A stretch of DNA of 64,000 nt from JADKAV01 sp963818505 (GTDB taxonomy: Bacteria > Actinomycetota > Actinomycetes > S36-B12 > UBA10799), in the NCBI GenBank assembly GCA_963818505.1, contig CAWFSJ010000005.1, positions 310,001 to 374,000 on the forward strand, in the 5' to 3' direction. Of this stretch, positions 8,465 through 17,208 are shown piece after piece. The first letter of the stretch is position 1; every line of letters starts with the position of its first letter. The notes under the pieces were generated by a model. That model did not search any database and was not told the origin of the DNA. It saw only the letters and a list, made by a program, of their open reading frames with translations. A program made the translations under genes and the position numbers.

Positions 8465-8565
8465 GGGGCTGGAACCGACCTGGGAAGTGATTGCAGGCCG
8501 GCGGGGTGGTGAACCATCCGTCGGGGACCTCACCGCTGACGGGCGGCACGTCCAACCCGGTTCCG

Positions 8566-8684
8566 GCTTGTGGCGTTGTTACGACGTGGCCTGCGCGATT
8601 GTCGCGCTGTTGCTGCTTTCGCGCCCTCAGACCCGCAACAACACCGCACTCCAGAAGCGCCACCCGCAACAACGTCACAAACGC
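8566..8684. repeat. 119-bp nested inverted repeat (family 3), copy 1
   Basis: The outer arms GCTTGTGGCGTTGTT and AACAACGTCACAAACGC enclose an inner pair, GCGATTGTCGCGCTGTTGC and CGCAACAACACCGCAC, giving four copies of a TGTSGCGYTGTTGC-like unit in + + - - order. It lies between convergent genes. A copy of identical length is at 61887-62005. Confidence 0.65.
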
Positions 8685-8713
8685 GGCCGCCCGATGGGGC
8701 GCTCCAGTCCGTC

Positions 8714-9574
8714 CTACGGCTGGTAGTCGCGCGGCACCACGATCATCGGAATCGACAGGACCCGCATGATCTTGTTGGCCGTTCGGCCCAGGAAGATCCG
8801 CTTGGGTTGCGCCAGCCGGCTGGAGCCCACGACGGCGACCTCGCTGGCACTGAATTCCAGACGGCTCACAGCGTCACCCATCGAGGTACCGTGGCCGACC
8901 ATCGTCGTGACCGGGCACTCCGGCGGCAGCTTCTCCGTGGCCTGGGCCGCGACGTGATCGACGTGCAGTTTTGCCAGTTCGGTCCACTCCCGGCGCCTCT
9001 GCTCCGATCCGCCCTCACCGACCGCGACCAGAGACATCAGGCGCAGGGGAACCCGCCAAGCGGCCGCGATCCGGATGGCGTACTCCAGCAGAACCTCGTC
9101 ACCTTCACGCACACCGGTGGCACAGGTGACTCGCGATATGCCCCTGTGCGCCTCATAGCCGACCGGCGCCAGTGCCACAGGTACCGAGGCTGAATGAAGC
9201 AACGCGTCTGCGATGCTGCCGAGCCGGACGCGGTGTGAAGTGCCGACGACGATGAGGTCGTCGCCGCTGCTGCGTTCAGATTCCTCAGCCTCAGCGATCA
9301 GACCCTCAACGATCGACTGCGCGTGTTGCATGCGGCCCTGCGAGTTCACGTCGATCGGCACATGCGAGAGACCGTCGGCCAACCACTCTTCGGCCTGCGC
9401 CTCGAGCTCGTCGTTGAAAGCGCGGTCGGGCGAGTACATGTGGAACGTGGGCGAGTCGTCGGGAAGGACCACAACGACGTCTACAGTGGCCCCCGAAGTC
9501 CTGGCCAGAGTGGCAGCCAGATTGATGCCGTCGATGCCGTGCTGCTCTGGCCCGTAACCCACGATGTACCTCAT
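8714..9574 (-). CDS. Tandem-domain universal stress protein
   Basis: A 286-residue cytoplasmic protein with two UspA-type domains, residues 1-140 and 145-286. The start MRYIVGYGPEQHG is the first beta strand. The ATP-binding-like loops are VVGTSHRVRLGSIADALLHSA and VVGSSRLAQPKRIFLGRTANKI, each a variant of the G-x2-G-x9-G-S/T motif. The residue after the first G pair is not fully canonical, so nucleotide binding is uncertain. It is divergent from an APC permease with a 75-base shared promoter region, suggesting possible co-regulation. A second, unlinked Usp gene sits near the right end of the window. Confidence 0.85.
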   Translation of the reverse strand: MRYIVGYGPEQHGIDGINLAATLARTSGATVDVVVVLPDDSPTFHMYSPDRAFNDELEAQAEEWLADGLSHVPIDVNSQGRMQHAQSIVEGLIAEAEESERSSGDDLIVVGTSHRVRLGSIADALLHSASVPVALAPVGYEAHRGISRVTCATGVREGDEVLLEYAIRIAAAWRVPLRLMSLVAVGEGGSEQRRREWTELAKLHVDHVAAQATEKLPPECPVTTMVGHGTSMGDAVSRLEFSASEVAVVGSSRLAQPKRIFLGRTANKIMRVLSIPMIVVPRDYQP

Positions 9575-9649
9575 ACCTAGGCAATCTAGCCCTCCGATGC
9601 CCTAAGTTCAGCCTCAGTGCACCGAACCCATGCTGAGGGGAGTTCGCAC

Positions 9650-11041
9650 ATGACAGCCGAAGCCACAGAGGGCGCTACGAAGTCCGGCCACCTGGCAAGG
9701 ACGCTTAGCATGTGGGCCATCGTCGGCCTCGGCCTCGGCTACATGACGCCGACTGTTGTCTTCGACACCTTCGGCATCGTGTCCGAAGAGACCGGCGGCG
9801 TGGTCCCCACGTCTTACCTTTTCGCCCTCATCGTGATGATGTTCACGGCTATCAGCTACGGCCGCATGACCCGCGTCTTCCCGTCCGCAGGGTCGGCCTA
9901 CACGTACACCTCCGAGACGATGAGCCCCAAACTCGGGTTCCTCATCGGCTGGGCAGCCCTGCTGGACTACTTGCTGCTGCCCCTGGTCAACGCCTTGATC
10001 ATCCGCAGCTACATGTACTCCTTCTTCCCGTCCGCGCCGCAGTGGATCTGGGTGGTTGTGTACGTGGCCGTCATCACCACGATGTGCATGGTCAGCATGA
10101 CCAACACTTCGCGCGTGAACATGGTTCTGGTCGTCTTCGAGGTCGTCCTGATCGGCGTCTTCCTGCTCCTGGCGACGCGGGCGCTGATGAACGGGATGGG
10201 CAACGGGACGATCTTCTCCCCGGATCCTGCCTGGCACGAAGGTGTGCATCTGGGTCTGGTGATCACCGGCGCGACGATCGTGGCCTTCTCCTTCATCGGG
10301 TTCGATGCGATCACCATGTACACCGAGGAGGCCAAGGACCCCTCGTCGGTCCCGAAGGCGATCCTGCTGGCACTGCTGATCGGTGGCGGGATCTTCCTGA
10401 CCGCAGCCTGGTTCACGCAATCGCTGTTCCCGGACGTGTCGAGTTTCACCGAGGAATCCCTGGAGAACAGCGCCCTGCCGCAGATCGCGTTCGAGGTCGG
10501 CGGGCAGCTGTTCAAGATTCTGCTGACCTCAGCCGCCTTCGCTGCAACGGTGGCCTCGAGCCTTGCGTCTCAATCGTCGGTGTCCCGGCTGCTCTACGTC
10601 ATGGGACGCAACGGTCGTGGGCCCATCTCACGCTTCTTCGGCTACATCCACCCGACGTTCCAGACGCCTTCCTACGCGATCATCTTCACCGGCTTGGTGT
10701 CATTGTTCGCGATCGGGCTCAACCTGGACTTCGTCGCGTCACTGATCAACTTCGGTGCGTTGATCGCGTTCACATTCGTCAACCTCACCGTGATCGTCTA
10801 CTTCGCCTACCGCAAGCGCCTGGTCCACAGCGCGGGTGAGATCTTCCGCAATATCGTCCTACCCGGGGTAGGCGTGATGCTGACCGTGCTGCTGTGGCTC
10901 TACCTGTCGGCGGAATCCACGCGCTACGGACTCATCTGGTTCGGCATCGGAATCCTGGTTCTGCTGTGGGTCACCCGGTTCTTCCGCCGTCCGATGACTG
11001 TGAACCTGGGCGAGGAGGCCCCGGTCACACGCGAGGGCTGA
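9650..11041 (+). CDS. APC-superfamily amino acid/polyamine permease
   Basis: 463 residues from ATG 9650, chosen because GAGGGGAG lies eight bases upstream; an upstream in-frame start adds a non-hydrophobic tail. About twelve hydrophobic segments are visible. The first contains WAIVGLGLGYMTPTVVFDTFG, whose GLG-type break in TM1 is typical of APC transporters. TM3-4 carry SYGRMTRVFPSAGSAYTY and the middle contains FSFIGFDAITMYTEEAKDP, the conserved FxGFE/D-like loop. It probably imports an amino acid or polyamine driven by protons. The paired Usp gene is divergent. The substrate is undetermined. Confidence 0.85.
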   Translation: MTAEATEGATKSGHLARTLSMWAIVGLGLGYMTPTVVFDTFGIVSEETGGVVPTSYLFALIVMMFTAISYGRMTRVFPSAGSAYTYTSETMSPKLGFLIGWAALLDYLLLPLVNALIIRSYMYSFFPSAPQWIWVVVYVAVITTMCMVSMTNTSRVNMVLVVFEVVLIGVFLLLATRALMNGMGNGTIFSPDPAWHEGVHLGLVITGATIVAFSFIGFDAITMYTEEAKDPSSVPKAILLALLIGGGIFLTAAWFTQSLFPDVSSFTEESLENSALPQIAFEVGGQLFKILLTSAAFAATVASSLASQSSVSRLLYVMGRNGRGPISRFFGYIHPTFQTPSYAIIFTGLVSLFAIGLNLDFVASLINFGALIAFTFVNLTVIVYFAYRKRLVHSAGEIFRNIVLPGVGVMLTVLLWLYLSAESTRYGLIWFGIGILVLLWVTRFFRRPMTVNLGEEAPVTREG

Positions 11042-11181
11042 GCCCGGCGCGGCGTGCAGCATGTCGGTGTTGCCGGCGTTCGCGAGGGGCCGCTGACTGC
11101 TGAACTGTGATCAAACCCACTGCAGTTACGTGTCCGAACTGCCGATAGAATAAAGATACGCACAGAATCGGAAGTGAGATT

Positions 11182-11343
11182 ATGAGAGGCCACGCGAAGT
11201 CACACAGGGGTCGGGAAATCCTGCACCGGACTTGGTTCGTTGTAGCGCATTTGGTCGATGATGTGGAGCCGGACCGGCTTTCGTCTGTTGCACCGATGGG
11301 GGCAGATGGCCACAGGGCCAGGCCCTTCTCCCAAAGCGGTTAA
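11182..11343 (+). CDS. Candidate 53-residue small protein
   Basis: An ATG preceded by GGAAGTGAG at good spacing opens 53 codons (MRGHAKSHRGREILHRTW...) ending in TAA, 11 bases before a near-perfect GC-rich hairpin. A possible -10 (TAGAAT, 11146-11151) lies just upstream. The product is basic at the N-terminus, with a short hydrophobic patch (FVVAHLV) and no recognisable domain. It fills an otherwise gene-free 430-base gap between the permease and the next small gene. The ribosome-binding site, frame and terminator form a complete unit, but the codon bias is weaker than in neighbours. It could also be a non-coding RNA. Confidence 0.35.
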   Translation: MRGHAKSHRGREILHRTWFVVAHLVDDVEPDRLSSVAPMGADGHRARPFSQSG

Positions 11344-11354
11344 ACATGTGATGT

Positions 11355-11390
11355 CATCGGGCCCGCCGTGAGGGGTCGGCGGGCCCGATG
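11355..11390 (+). terminator. Strong GC-rich hairpin
   Basis: Perfect 14-base arms CATCGGGCCCGCCG and CGGCGGGCCCGATG with an 8-base loop, followed by a short T-rich stretch (TGTTCTTTT). This is the most stable-looking simple hairpin in the window and most likely a transcription terminator for the unit upstream. Confidence 0.65.
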
Positions 11391-11470
11391 GCATGTTCTT
11401 TTGCGGGCAATCCGCACAACGCAACTCTTGATCTCTGGTGCGCGTGCTCCTGCTGTGTTTGGCTGTCGAT

Positions 11471-11722
11471 GTGAGTTTCGACGAGGACTGGGTCAACGAC
11501 GCTGCAGGCAAGGAAGCCTCCGCGCGCGAACGCGACTTGCAAGCCAAGCAGGAGCGCTGGGCGCAGTTGGACCGCGCCGAGCTCCAGGGCCAGGGTGACG
11601 CGGTGAAGCGCGCCAAGCGGGCGCGGCGCTCCGAGCGCTGGCGCAAGACGTGGCCATGGTTGGTGTTCTTCGGAGTAGCCGTGGTCCTCATGGTGGGCTC
11701 GCGCCTTCTGGGCTTCGAGTAG
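11471..11722 (+). CDS. Small C-tail-anchored membrane protein, unknown function
   Basis: 83 residues from GTG 11471 (VSFDEDWVNDAAGKEAS). Residues 10-60 are a highly charged amphipathic helix with coiled-coil character (ARERDLQAKQERWAQLDRAEL), then basic KRAKRARRSERWRK, then a single transmembrane helix (WPWLVFFGVAVVLMVGSRLL). The topology is a cytoplasmic helix tethered by a C-terminal anchor. It lies 85 bases upstream of lysA on the same strand and could be co-transcribed. I do not recognise a family. Confidence 0.6.
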   Translation: MSFDEDWVNDAAGKEASARERDLQAKQERWAQLDRAELQGQGDAVKRAKRARRSERWRKTWPWLVFFGVAVVLMVGSRLLGFE

Positions 11723-11807
11723 CAGCCGAGCAGACGGTGTTGATTCTGGGCAACTAGATGGTCGCAATCCTGCACAAGTCCCCGATGGCGGGTGGAAAGA
11801 TCGGTTC

Positions 11808-13058
11808 ATGTCGCTTGACCTGTCGCTGTACCCGCCGAACGCGGCGCTTGACGATGGCCTGCTGACGCTGGGCGGGTGCCGGGTTGCCGATGTGGTGCAG
11901 GAGTTCGGAACCCCGGCGTACCTGATCGACGCTGCGGGCTTGCGGCAGCGGGCTGCGGCATTCCAAGAGGCGCTGACCTCCCGCCACGCGCGCAGCCGGG
12001 TGATGTTCGCGTCCAAGAGTTTCCCCACTCCTTCGGTCATGGGCTTGATCGCAGACACAGGCTGCGGACTCGACGTCGCCGGATTGGGCGAACTGCTCGC
12101 CGCCGAACGAACGGGTGTCGACCCGGCGCGAATCGTCCTGCACGGAAACGCGAAGTCCGACGCCGAGATCGCCAAGGCCATCGAAATGGGCATCGGCTAC
12201 ATCGTGGTCGACAACCTCGACGACGTGGATCGGATCGCGAGGCTGGCGACTACGCCGGTGCCGGTGTTGCTGAGGGTGAGCCCCGCCGTCGACGCCGAGA
12301 CCAACGCCGCCATGGCGACCGGGCACGATGCGTCCAAGTTCGGCATCCCGAGCCACCAGATCAGTGAAGTCATCGCGCGAATCAGGCACGAACCGCTGCT
12401 GGACTTGCGCGGGCTGCACGCCCACATCGGGTCGCAGATCCTCAACGTCGACCAGTTCGAGCAAGCCATCGCCTCACTGGCGCAATTGGAACGGTTCGAT
12501 GTGTACGACGTGGGCGGCGGCTTGGGGATCCGATACGTGCCGTCGGATGTCGCGCCCACGGTTGATGAATACGCCGAGCGGTTGGTGGGGGCTGTGCACC
12601 GGCACCTGGGCAAGCACGTCGAGTTGCTGATTGAACCCGGCCGCTCGATGGTCGGACCGAACGGGATCACCGTCTATCGGGTCACCACCGTAAAGCACGG
12701 CGTCCGCACGCACGTGGCAGTCGACGGTGGCATGGGCGACAACCTCGAGGTGTCCCTGTACGGCCAGCCCTTCCACCCCGCGATCATCGACAAGGCCGGC
12801 GCGACCGAGGTATGCGACGTGGTCGGCCGCCACTGCGAATCCGGGGACACGTTCGTACTGGCGCACGAGTTGGTGCAGCCAGCGGTCGGCGACCTGCTGG
12901 TCATCCCGGCCACCGGGGCGTACACCTTCACAATGAGCAACAACTACAACGGCGCTCTGCGCCCGCCGGTGGTCTTCTGTGAGGACGGGCAGGCGCGGGT
13001 GGCCGTGCGTCGCGAGACGTACGGGGAGCTGCTTGGGCGGGATGTCCGGGGCGCTTAG
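11808..13058 (+). CDS. lysA: Diaminopimelate decarboxylase
   Basis: A 416-residue PLP enzyme that decarboxylates meso-diaminopimelate to L-lysine. Fold-type III features are in order: FASKSF (Lys about 70, the Schiff-base lysine), HGNAKSD, LRGLHAHIGSQ, DVGGGLGIRY (phosphate-binding Gly loop), IEPGRSM, GRHCESGDTF (active-site Cys from the partner subunit) and GAYTFTMSNNYNG. Length is normal for the family. The start ATG follows a short AAAG-containing leader. In many actinobacteria lysA pairs with argS or hom; here neither neighbour is a biosynthetic gene, so it appears to be expressed alone or with the small membrane protein upstream. Confidence 0.93.
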   Translation: MSLDLSLYPPNAALDDGLLTLGGCRVADVVQEFGTPAYLIDAAGLRQRAAAFQEALTSRHARSRVMFASKSFPTPSVMGLIADTGCGLDVAGLGELLAAERTGVDPARIVLHGNAKSDAEIAKAIEMGIGYIVVDNLDDVDRIARLATTPVPVLLRVSPAVDAETNAAMATGHDASKFGIPSHQISEVIARIRHEPLLDLRGLHAHIGSQILNVDQFEQAIASLAQLERFDVYDVGGGLGIRYVPSDVAPTVDEYAERLVGAVHRHLGKHVELLIEPGRSMVGPNGITVYRVTTVKHGVRTHVAVDGGMGDNLEVSLYGQPFHPAIIDKAGATEVCDVVGRHCESGDTFVLAHELVQPAVGDLLVIPATGAYTFTMSNNYNGALRPPVVFCEDGQARVAVRRETYGELLGRDVRGA

Positions 13059-13197
13059 GGAGGGCGCACTGGATCGGCCCATCACGAAGCTCGCGTCGAA
13101 CATCGCCTGGCCCTCGACCCACCTGCCCCTGAGTTGGCGTCCTACCCCACCGAACACCCCATGGTCGCGCGATGCTCAGACCCCGTAGCCTTGATGC

Positions 13198-15501
13198 ATG
13201 AAGCGGCAGGGGAGTCTGCTGCTCGCCGTGATTCTCTGGGGTGCAATTCTGGCCGCCCCACCCAGTGCTGCTGATGTCCCGGACGTCACGGTCGCCGGGT
13301 CGGTGGACCGGATCCGACCCGAGGACACCTTGCTGCCGGGCGGCACCACCTTGACGATCTCTGCCGCGCGCAACGAGTTCGCCTCCGCCCAGGTGGTGGT
13401 TCACGCTCAGGGCGCGCCGCTGTCAGCAGTCTCCGTCGTCCAGTCCACGCCGTTCACCAAGGCCGGCGGCGCTTCGCTGCCCTCCTCAGCCGTCACGATC
13501 TACCGGGAGGACTACTACACCGTCGCGACACCCTCCGACGGCGAAGCCGGGCAGAGCAACCCCTGCGTCGTCAACTGCAGGTGGCCCGATGCACTGATCC
13601 CCGTCGTCGATCCCATCCACAATCAGGCGCGCAATGCCTGGCCGGTGAACATCCCCTCAGGGGAGAACCGGGTCGCATGGGTCGATGTCCTAGTCCCCGC
13701 AGGGCAGGCCGAAGGCACGTACACCTCCACCTTCGAGGCACGGCAGGGGGCAAATTCGGTCGGAACAGTGACGGTGAACTTGCGAGTCGTGGACTGGACG
13801 ATGCCGACCACATCAAGTCTGGACGGGACGTTCGCCCTCGACTGGCACAACGTGTGTCGAACGTGGGGTGGCAACGGCAACGATTGCACGAACGTCCCCG
13901 GAGGCCTGTGGGCGATGTACGGGCAGATCGTGCGCATGATGCTCGACAACCGCATCTCGGTTTCTGGGCCAGCGGCTGGGGCGCCCACCCCTGCCAATAT
14001 GGCGCTGTTCGACCAGAATGCACTGCCCTACATCGAAGGAACCGGACCAACACGACTGCCCGGCGCCAAGCTCAACACGGTACTGCTGAACCGTTGGGAG
14101 GACTGGGCCATGGCCCACTGGCGTGCGAAGGCCGCTGCAGAGGGCTTCGAGGATCGAGTCACTTTCTACTGCGATGAAGTCGCGCAGAATCCCACCACGT
14201 GGAACAACATCTGCAATACGCCGTTCGCCTTGGCACAGAGCAACTGGAATGCGGGCAACGCACTGCCCGACGAACCCCTGCCCAGCGCGATCATCGGCAC
14301 ATGGCAGGACATGCAGTTTGCGCGCGGCCAGAACTACCCGATCAGCGGCGCGCCTCTGCAAACGGTCATCCCGCTGGTCACCCGCGTGCACACCGGACCG
14401 AGTTCGAACAGCGGCGCGCCCAACTGGTGGGGACCGTACCCCGGCCAGACGTTCTTCGGCAATCAGCGCAGCATCTACGACACGTTCCTGGCCGAACGTC
14501 CCGGACATAACCGACTGTGGCTGTACACCTCGTGCATGACCGAGGGCTGCGGTGACGCCTGGGACGGCCACGCGCGCTACAGCGGTTGGCCCAGTTATGC
14601 GATCGACCAAATGCCCGGAGAAGCCCGGGCGATGGCGTGGCAGATCTTCAACCATCGCGCCACCGGTGAGTACTACTACGAGATCAGTAAACGTATGGAC
14701 ACAGCCTTCACCGACCAGTACGAAGACGGCGGGCAGGGCGACGGCACCCTGATCTACCCCGGCAAGACCAGCAGGATCGGTGGCGCGACCGACACGGTCC
14801 TCGAATCAATCCGGCTCAAGCAGATCCGCGAGGGTCGCGAGGATTACGAGTACTTGGCCCATCTTTCGGCCACTGGTCGAGACGTTGAGGCCCACACGAT
14901 CGCCGGATTCTACGCGGGGGTCGAGGGCACGTACGGCAGCCCGGGTGGACTCATGGGAGCGATGTACGACTCGTCGCGTTCGCAATCTGCCTATGACACT
15001 GCTCGCGTTCTGCTGGAGGCCCAGGTCACCGGTAACGATCCAGTGGGACCGATGTGCAACGGCCGGACTGCCACCATCGTTGGAAACGGCGCGGATGTCC
15101 TGGGTACACCCGGTGATGACGTGATCGTGGGTACACCCGGCGAGGACAACATCTACGCAGGGGCCGGCAATGACACGATCTGCGGCGGGGAAGGGTACGA
15201 CACGATCCGGCCGGGCGGCGGCTCAGACTGGGCCGACGGTGAAGCCGGCGGTAACGCCATCGACTACTCGGACGCCGACCAGGGCGTCGAAGTGGATCTT
15301 GGCTCTGGACTTGCCGACGGGGATCAGATACAGAACTTCAACGAGGTCTTTGGATCGGTCCACAACGATCACCTGGTCGGTGACTCTGCGGGCAACTTCC
15401 TGGCGGGCAACCTCGGCGACGACCTCATCGAGGGGCGAGCAGGAAGCGACCTGATCTGGGGACGGTCCAGCGATGTGCCCGGACCAGGCCGAGACCGATA
15501 G
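13198..15501 (+). CDS. Secreted DUF4091 glycosidase-like protein with RTX repeats, N-terminal part of a frame-split gene
   Basis: 767 residues with a Sec signal peptide (MKRQGSLLLAVILWG ... PPSAADV). Residues about 30-200 form beta-rich modules and residues 200-610 resemble the DUF4091 glycoside-hydrolase-like (beta/alpha)8 family; the hallmark IRLKQIREGREDYEYL occurs near residue 545. From about 635 onward there are Ca-binding RTX-like nonapeptides (GTPGDDVIVG, GAGNDTICGG, GNLGDDLIEG). The frame ends abruptly, and the RTX series continues in the +1 frame (next entry). One extra G in the GGGG run at 15458-15461 would explain the break. It probably acts outside the cell on polysaccharide; the substrate is unknown. 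Confidence 0.8.
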   Translation: MKRQGSLLLAVILWGAILAAPPSAADVPDVTVAGSVDRIRPEDTLLPGGTTLTISAARNEFASAQVVVHAQGAPLSAVSVVQSTPFTKAGGASLPSSAVTIYREDYYTVATPSDGEAGQSNPCVVNCRWPDALIPVVDPIHNQARNAWPVNIPSGENRVAWVDVLVPAGQAEGTYTSTFEARQGANSVGTVTVNLRVVDWTMPTTSSLDGTFALDWHNVCRTWGGNGNDCTNVPGGLWAMYGQIVRMMLDNRISVSGPAAGAPTPANMALFDQNALPYIEGTGPTRLPGAKLNTVLLNRWEDWAMAHWRAKAAAEGFEDRVTFYCDEVAQNPTTWNNICNTPFALAQSNWNAGNALPDEPLPSAIIGTWQDMQFARGQNYPISGAPLQTVIPLVTRVHTGPSSNSGAPNWWGPYPGQTFFGNQRSIYDTFLAERPGHNRLWLYTSCMTEGCGDAWDGHARYSGWPSYAIDQMPGEARAMAWQIFNHRATGEYYYEISKRMDTAFTDQYEDGGQGDGTLIYPGKTSRIGGATDTVLESIRLKQIREGREDYEYLAHLSATGRDVEAHTIAGFYAGVEGTYGSPGGLMGAMYDSSRSQSAYDTARVLLEAQVTGNDPVGPMCNGRTATIVGNGADVLGTPGDDVIVGTPGEDNIYAGAGNDTICGGEGYDTIRPGGGSDWADGEAGGNAIDYSDADQGVEVDLGSGLADGDQIQNFNEVFGSVHNDHLVGDSAGNFLAGNLGDDLIEGRAGSDLIWGRSSDVPGPGRDR

Positions 15502-16153
15502 TGACGTGATCGTTCCGGGCGCGGGAACCGACCGGGTGGTGGCGCACGAGGGTGATGACCGGATCGACGCCGTTGATGGCTTGCGCGACGAGATCTCCTG
15601 CGGAAGTGGGACGGACTCCGGCCAGGTCGACGCGCTGGACCAGACGGCCGACGACTGCGAGGCGCTGCGCGATCCCGGTAACGCCGCGGGCCCTGTGCCG
15701 GGCCCTGCTGTGGATGTGTGCCTCAACCTTGAAGGCCCGCAGCCCGTCGCTCCCGGCGGAACTCGCGTCGACCCCAACGGCAACTGCGTCGACATCCGCC
15801 GACCCGTGGTGAGATTGCGACAAGTGGGCGCCAAGGGCAAGCCCCTGGCATGCGGATCGATGGCCAAGGACCCATGCGTCACACGCGGCACCGTGCGCGT
15901 CACTGGAGATGTGCTGCCTCAAGCCGGTCTGGCCGGCCATACGGTCCGGATCGAGGTCCAGCGGCGCACTGCTGGGGGCTGGAAGATGAGGGCGTCACTG
16001 GCCGCGACTTTGGGCACTGATCAACGGATGCGATTGACTCACCGGTTCGACCCCGCACGCTGGCGAATTCGCCTAGTGGTCCCGGCCACCAATGGCACCG
16101 CGCGAGCGCTAAGCGACTGGCAGCACCTTCGCACGCAGCGGGCCGGGCGTTGA
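15473..16153 (+). CDS. C-terminal continuation of the DUF4091/RTX protein in the +1 frame
   Basis: This frame has no signal peptide or credible ribosome-binding site of its own. It opens with more RTX-like sequence (DSDVIVPGAGTDRVVAHEGDDRIDAVDG), directly continuing the repeat phase of the preceding frame, which it overlaps. Residues 80-226 form a Cys-containing beta-rich tail (TVRVTGDVLPQAG ... HTVRIEVQRRTAGGW), resembling C-terminal Ig-like attachment domains. It is almost certainly the end of the same ~985-residue gene rather than a separate gene. Independent initiation at ATG 15473 is possible but less likely. Confidence 0.7.
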   Translation: MCPDQAETDSDVIVPGAGTDRVVAHEGDDRIDAVDGLRDEISCGSGTDSGQVDALDQTADDCEALRDPGNAAGPVPGPAVDVCLNLEGPQPVAPGGTRVDPNGNCVDIRRPVVRLRQVGAKGKPLACGSMAKDPCVTRGTVRVTGDVLPQAGLAGHTVRIEVQRRTAGGWKMRASLAATLGTDQRMRLTHRFDPARWRIRLVVPATNGTARALSDWQHLRTQRAGR

Positions 16154-16261
16154 GCAAGCTGCGCAGGGGGACCCTTCGTGGCCCAGTGATGGCGATCACC
16201 CCATGACCCATACAGATCTTCAGTGCTACGGTTCCCCTCACATCCCCAAAGGCGGCATTTC

Positions 16262-16975
16262 ATGAGCGTGACAGGTACTCGACAAGGGCCGTCACCTGTT
16301 GTTGTCCTGGCGGCCGCGGTCATCGCCCTGGTGATGGCCTTGACGGTTGCCCCTGCCATGGCGGCCAGCACGCCTGTGCCTCCCAACCTGCCAGTCCTGC
16401 CCGACGCCGGCCACGCGCTGTCCGCGGTCAAGAAGAAGAAATGCGCAAAGAAGAAACGGAAGTCCCGCAAGAAGTGCAAGCGCCGGACCAACCCGGTGGC
16501 TACGCAGTCCAACCATTGGATTCGCGATGTCAACGGTGATGGCACATTGGAGGTCACCTTCGACACAGATGGTGACGGCTACTACGAGAGCACCTTCTAC
16601 GACCTCAACCAGGACGGCTACTACGAGGTCTTTGACACCTACAGCCGCCTGGGCAGCGCCAGGGCTTTCGATCTGAACGGCGACACGTACTACGAGGTCG
16701 TACTGATTGACCCCGGGGCCGACGGCTGGTGGGACAAGGCCTTCTACGACACCAACGCGGATGGGTTCTACGACTGGGAGGGCTACGACATCAACCCCGT
16801 GAACAACGAGATGGACAGCTTCTACCCCCTCCAGCGGCCCGTCAGCGCGTCCGTTTCACCGCTGATCAGCGAGAACATCGTCACGATGAACCTCATCCGC
16901 ACGCAGGATCCCTGGGCGCAGCAGGATCCATGGGGCACGTGGGGTGGGAACGCCTCCAACAACCCTCTATGGTGA
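16262..16975 (+). CDS. Secreted protein with acidic Asp/Asn-Gly repeats (EF-hand/dockerin-like) and a Lys/Arg-rich patch
   Basis: 237 residues from ATG 16262, with AAAGGCGG upstream. The N-terminus is a clear Sec signal peptide ending AMAAS. After it comes a dense basic block, KKKKCAKKKRKSRKKCKRR (residues about 57-76). Then repeated units follow: DVNGDGTLE, DTDGDGYYES, DLNQDGYYEV, DLNGDTYYEV and DTNADGFYDW, each with the DxNxDG spacing of a Ca-binding loop followed by aromatic residues. The strongly opposite charges suggest an extracellular Ca- and polyanion-binding or cell-surface role. The C-terminus repeats DPWAQQDPWGTW. No catalytic motif is visible. Confidence 0.7.
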   Translation: MSVTGTRQGPSPVVVLAAAVIALVMALTVAPAMAASTPVPPNLPVLPDAGHALSAVKKKKCAKKKRKSRKKCKRRTNPVATQSNHWIRDVNGDGTLEVTFDTDGDGYYESTFYDLNQDGYYEVFDTYSRLGSARAFDLNGDTYYEVVLIDPGADGWWDKAFYDTNADGFYDWEGYDINPVNNEMDSFYPLQRPVSASVSPLISENIVTMNLIRTQDPWAQQDPWGTWGGNASNNPLW

Positions 16976-17040
16976 CGCCCGCCTCGCTTTGACCGGCGAT
17001 TTCGCGTCGGGCTCGACGTTCCCGGGTGCGCCGCGACCTT

Positions 17041-17110
17041 GGTTAGAGGTTGTGCTGTTGGTTAGCGAATCCACGCGTTGTTTTGCTAACGAACAGGACA
17101 ACCTCTAACC
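17041..17110. repeat. Family 1 hairpin element, copy 1 (loop orientation A)
   Basis: Near-palindrome with 26-base arms (GGTTAGAGGTTGTGCTG...) and loop GAATCCACGCGTTGTTTT. The right arm carries two mismatches (GAACAGGAC version). It sits between two plus-strand genes. Unlike the other copies, both ends read GGTTAGAGG/CCTCTAACC. Confidence 0.85.
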
Positions 17111-17208
17111 AGGCCACAGTGGGGTTGGCGTGAGCTGCCGACCCCCATGAAATGTCACACCCCCCGCCTACTCTTCAGATGTAGGCAAACGGGGAAGGAG
17201 GTGGCCCG

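Noticed and set aside
11200..12193. Minus-strand open frames opposite the small genes and lysA.
   Set aside because: They span a terminator hairpin and two plus-strand genes and have no domains; they are shadows of lysA codon bias.
13198..16153. Naming the RTX-repeat protein a hemolysin.
   Set aside because: The repeats only show Ca binding; the main domain is DUF4091/glycosidase-like, and no pore-forming or acylation features are present.
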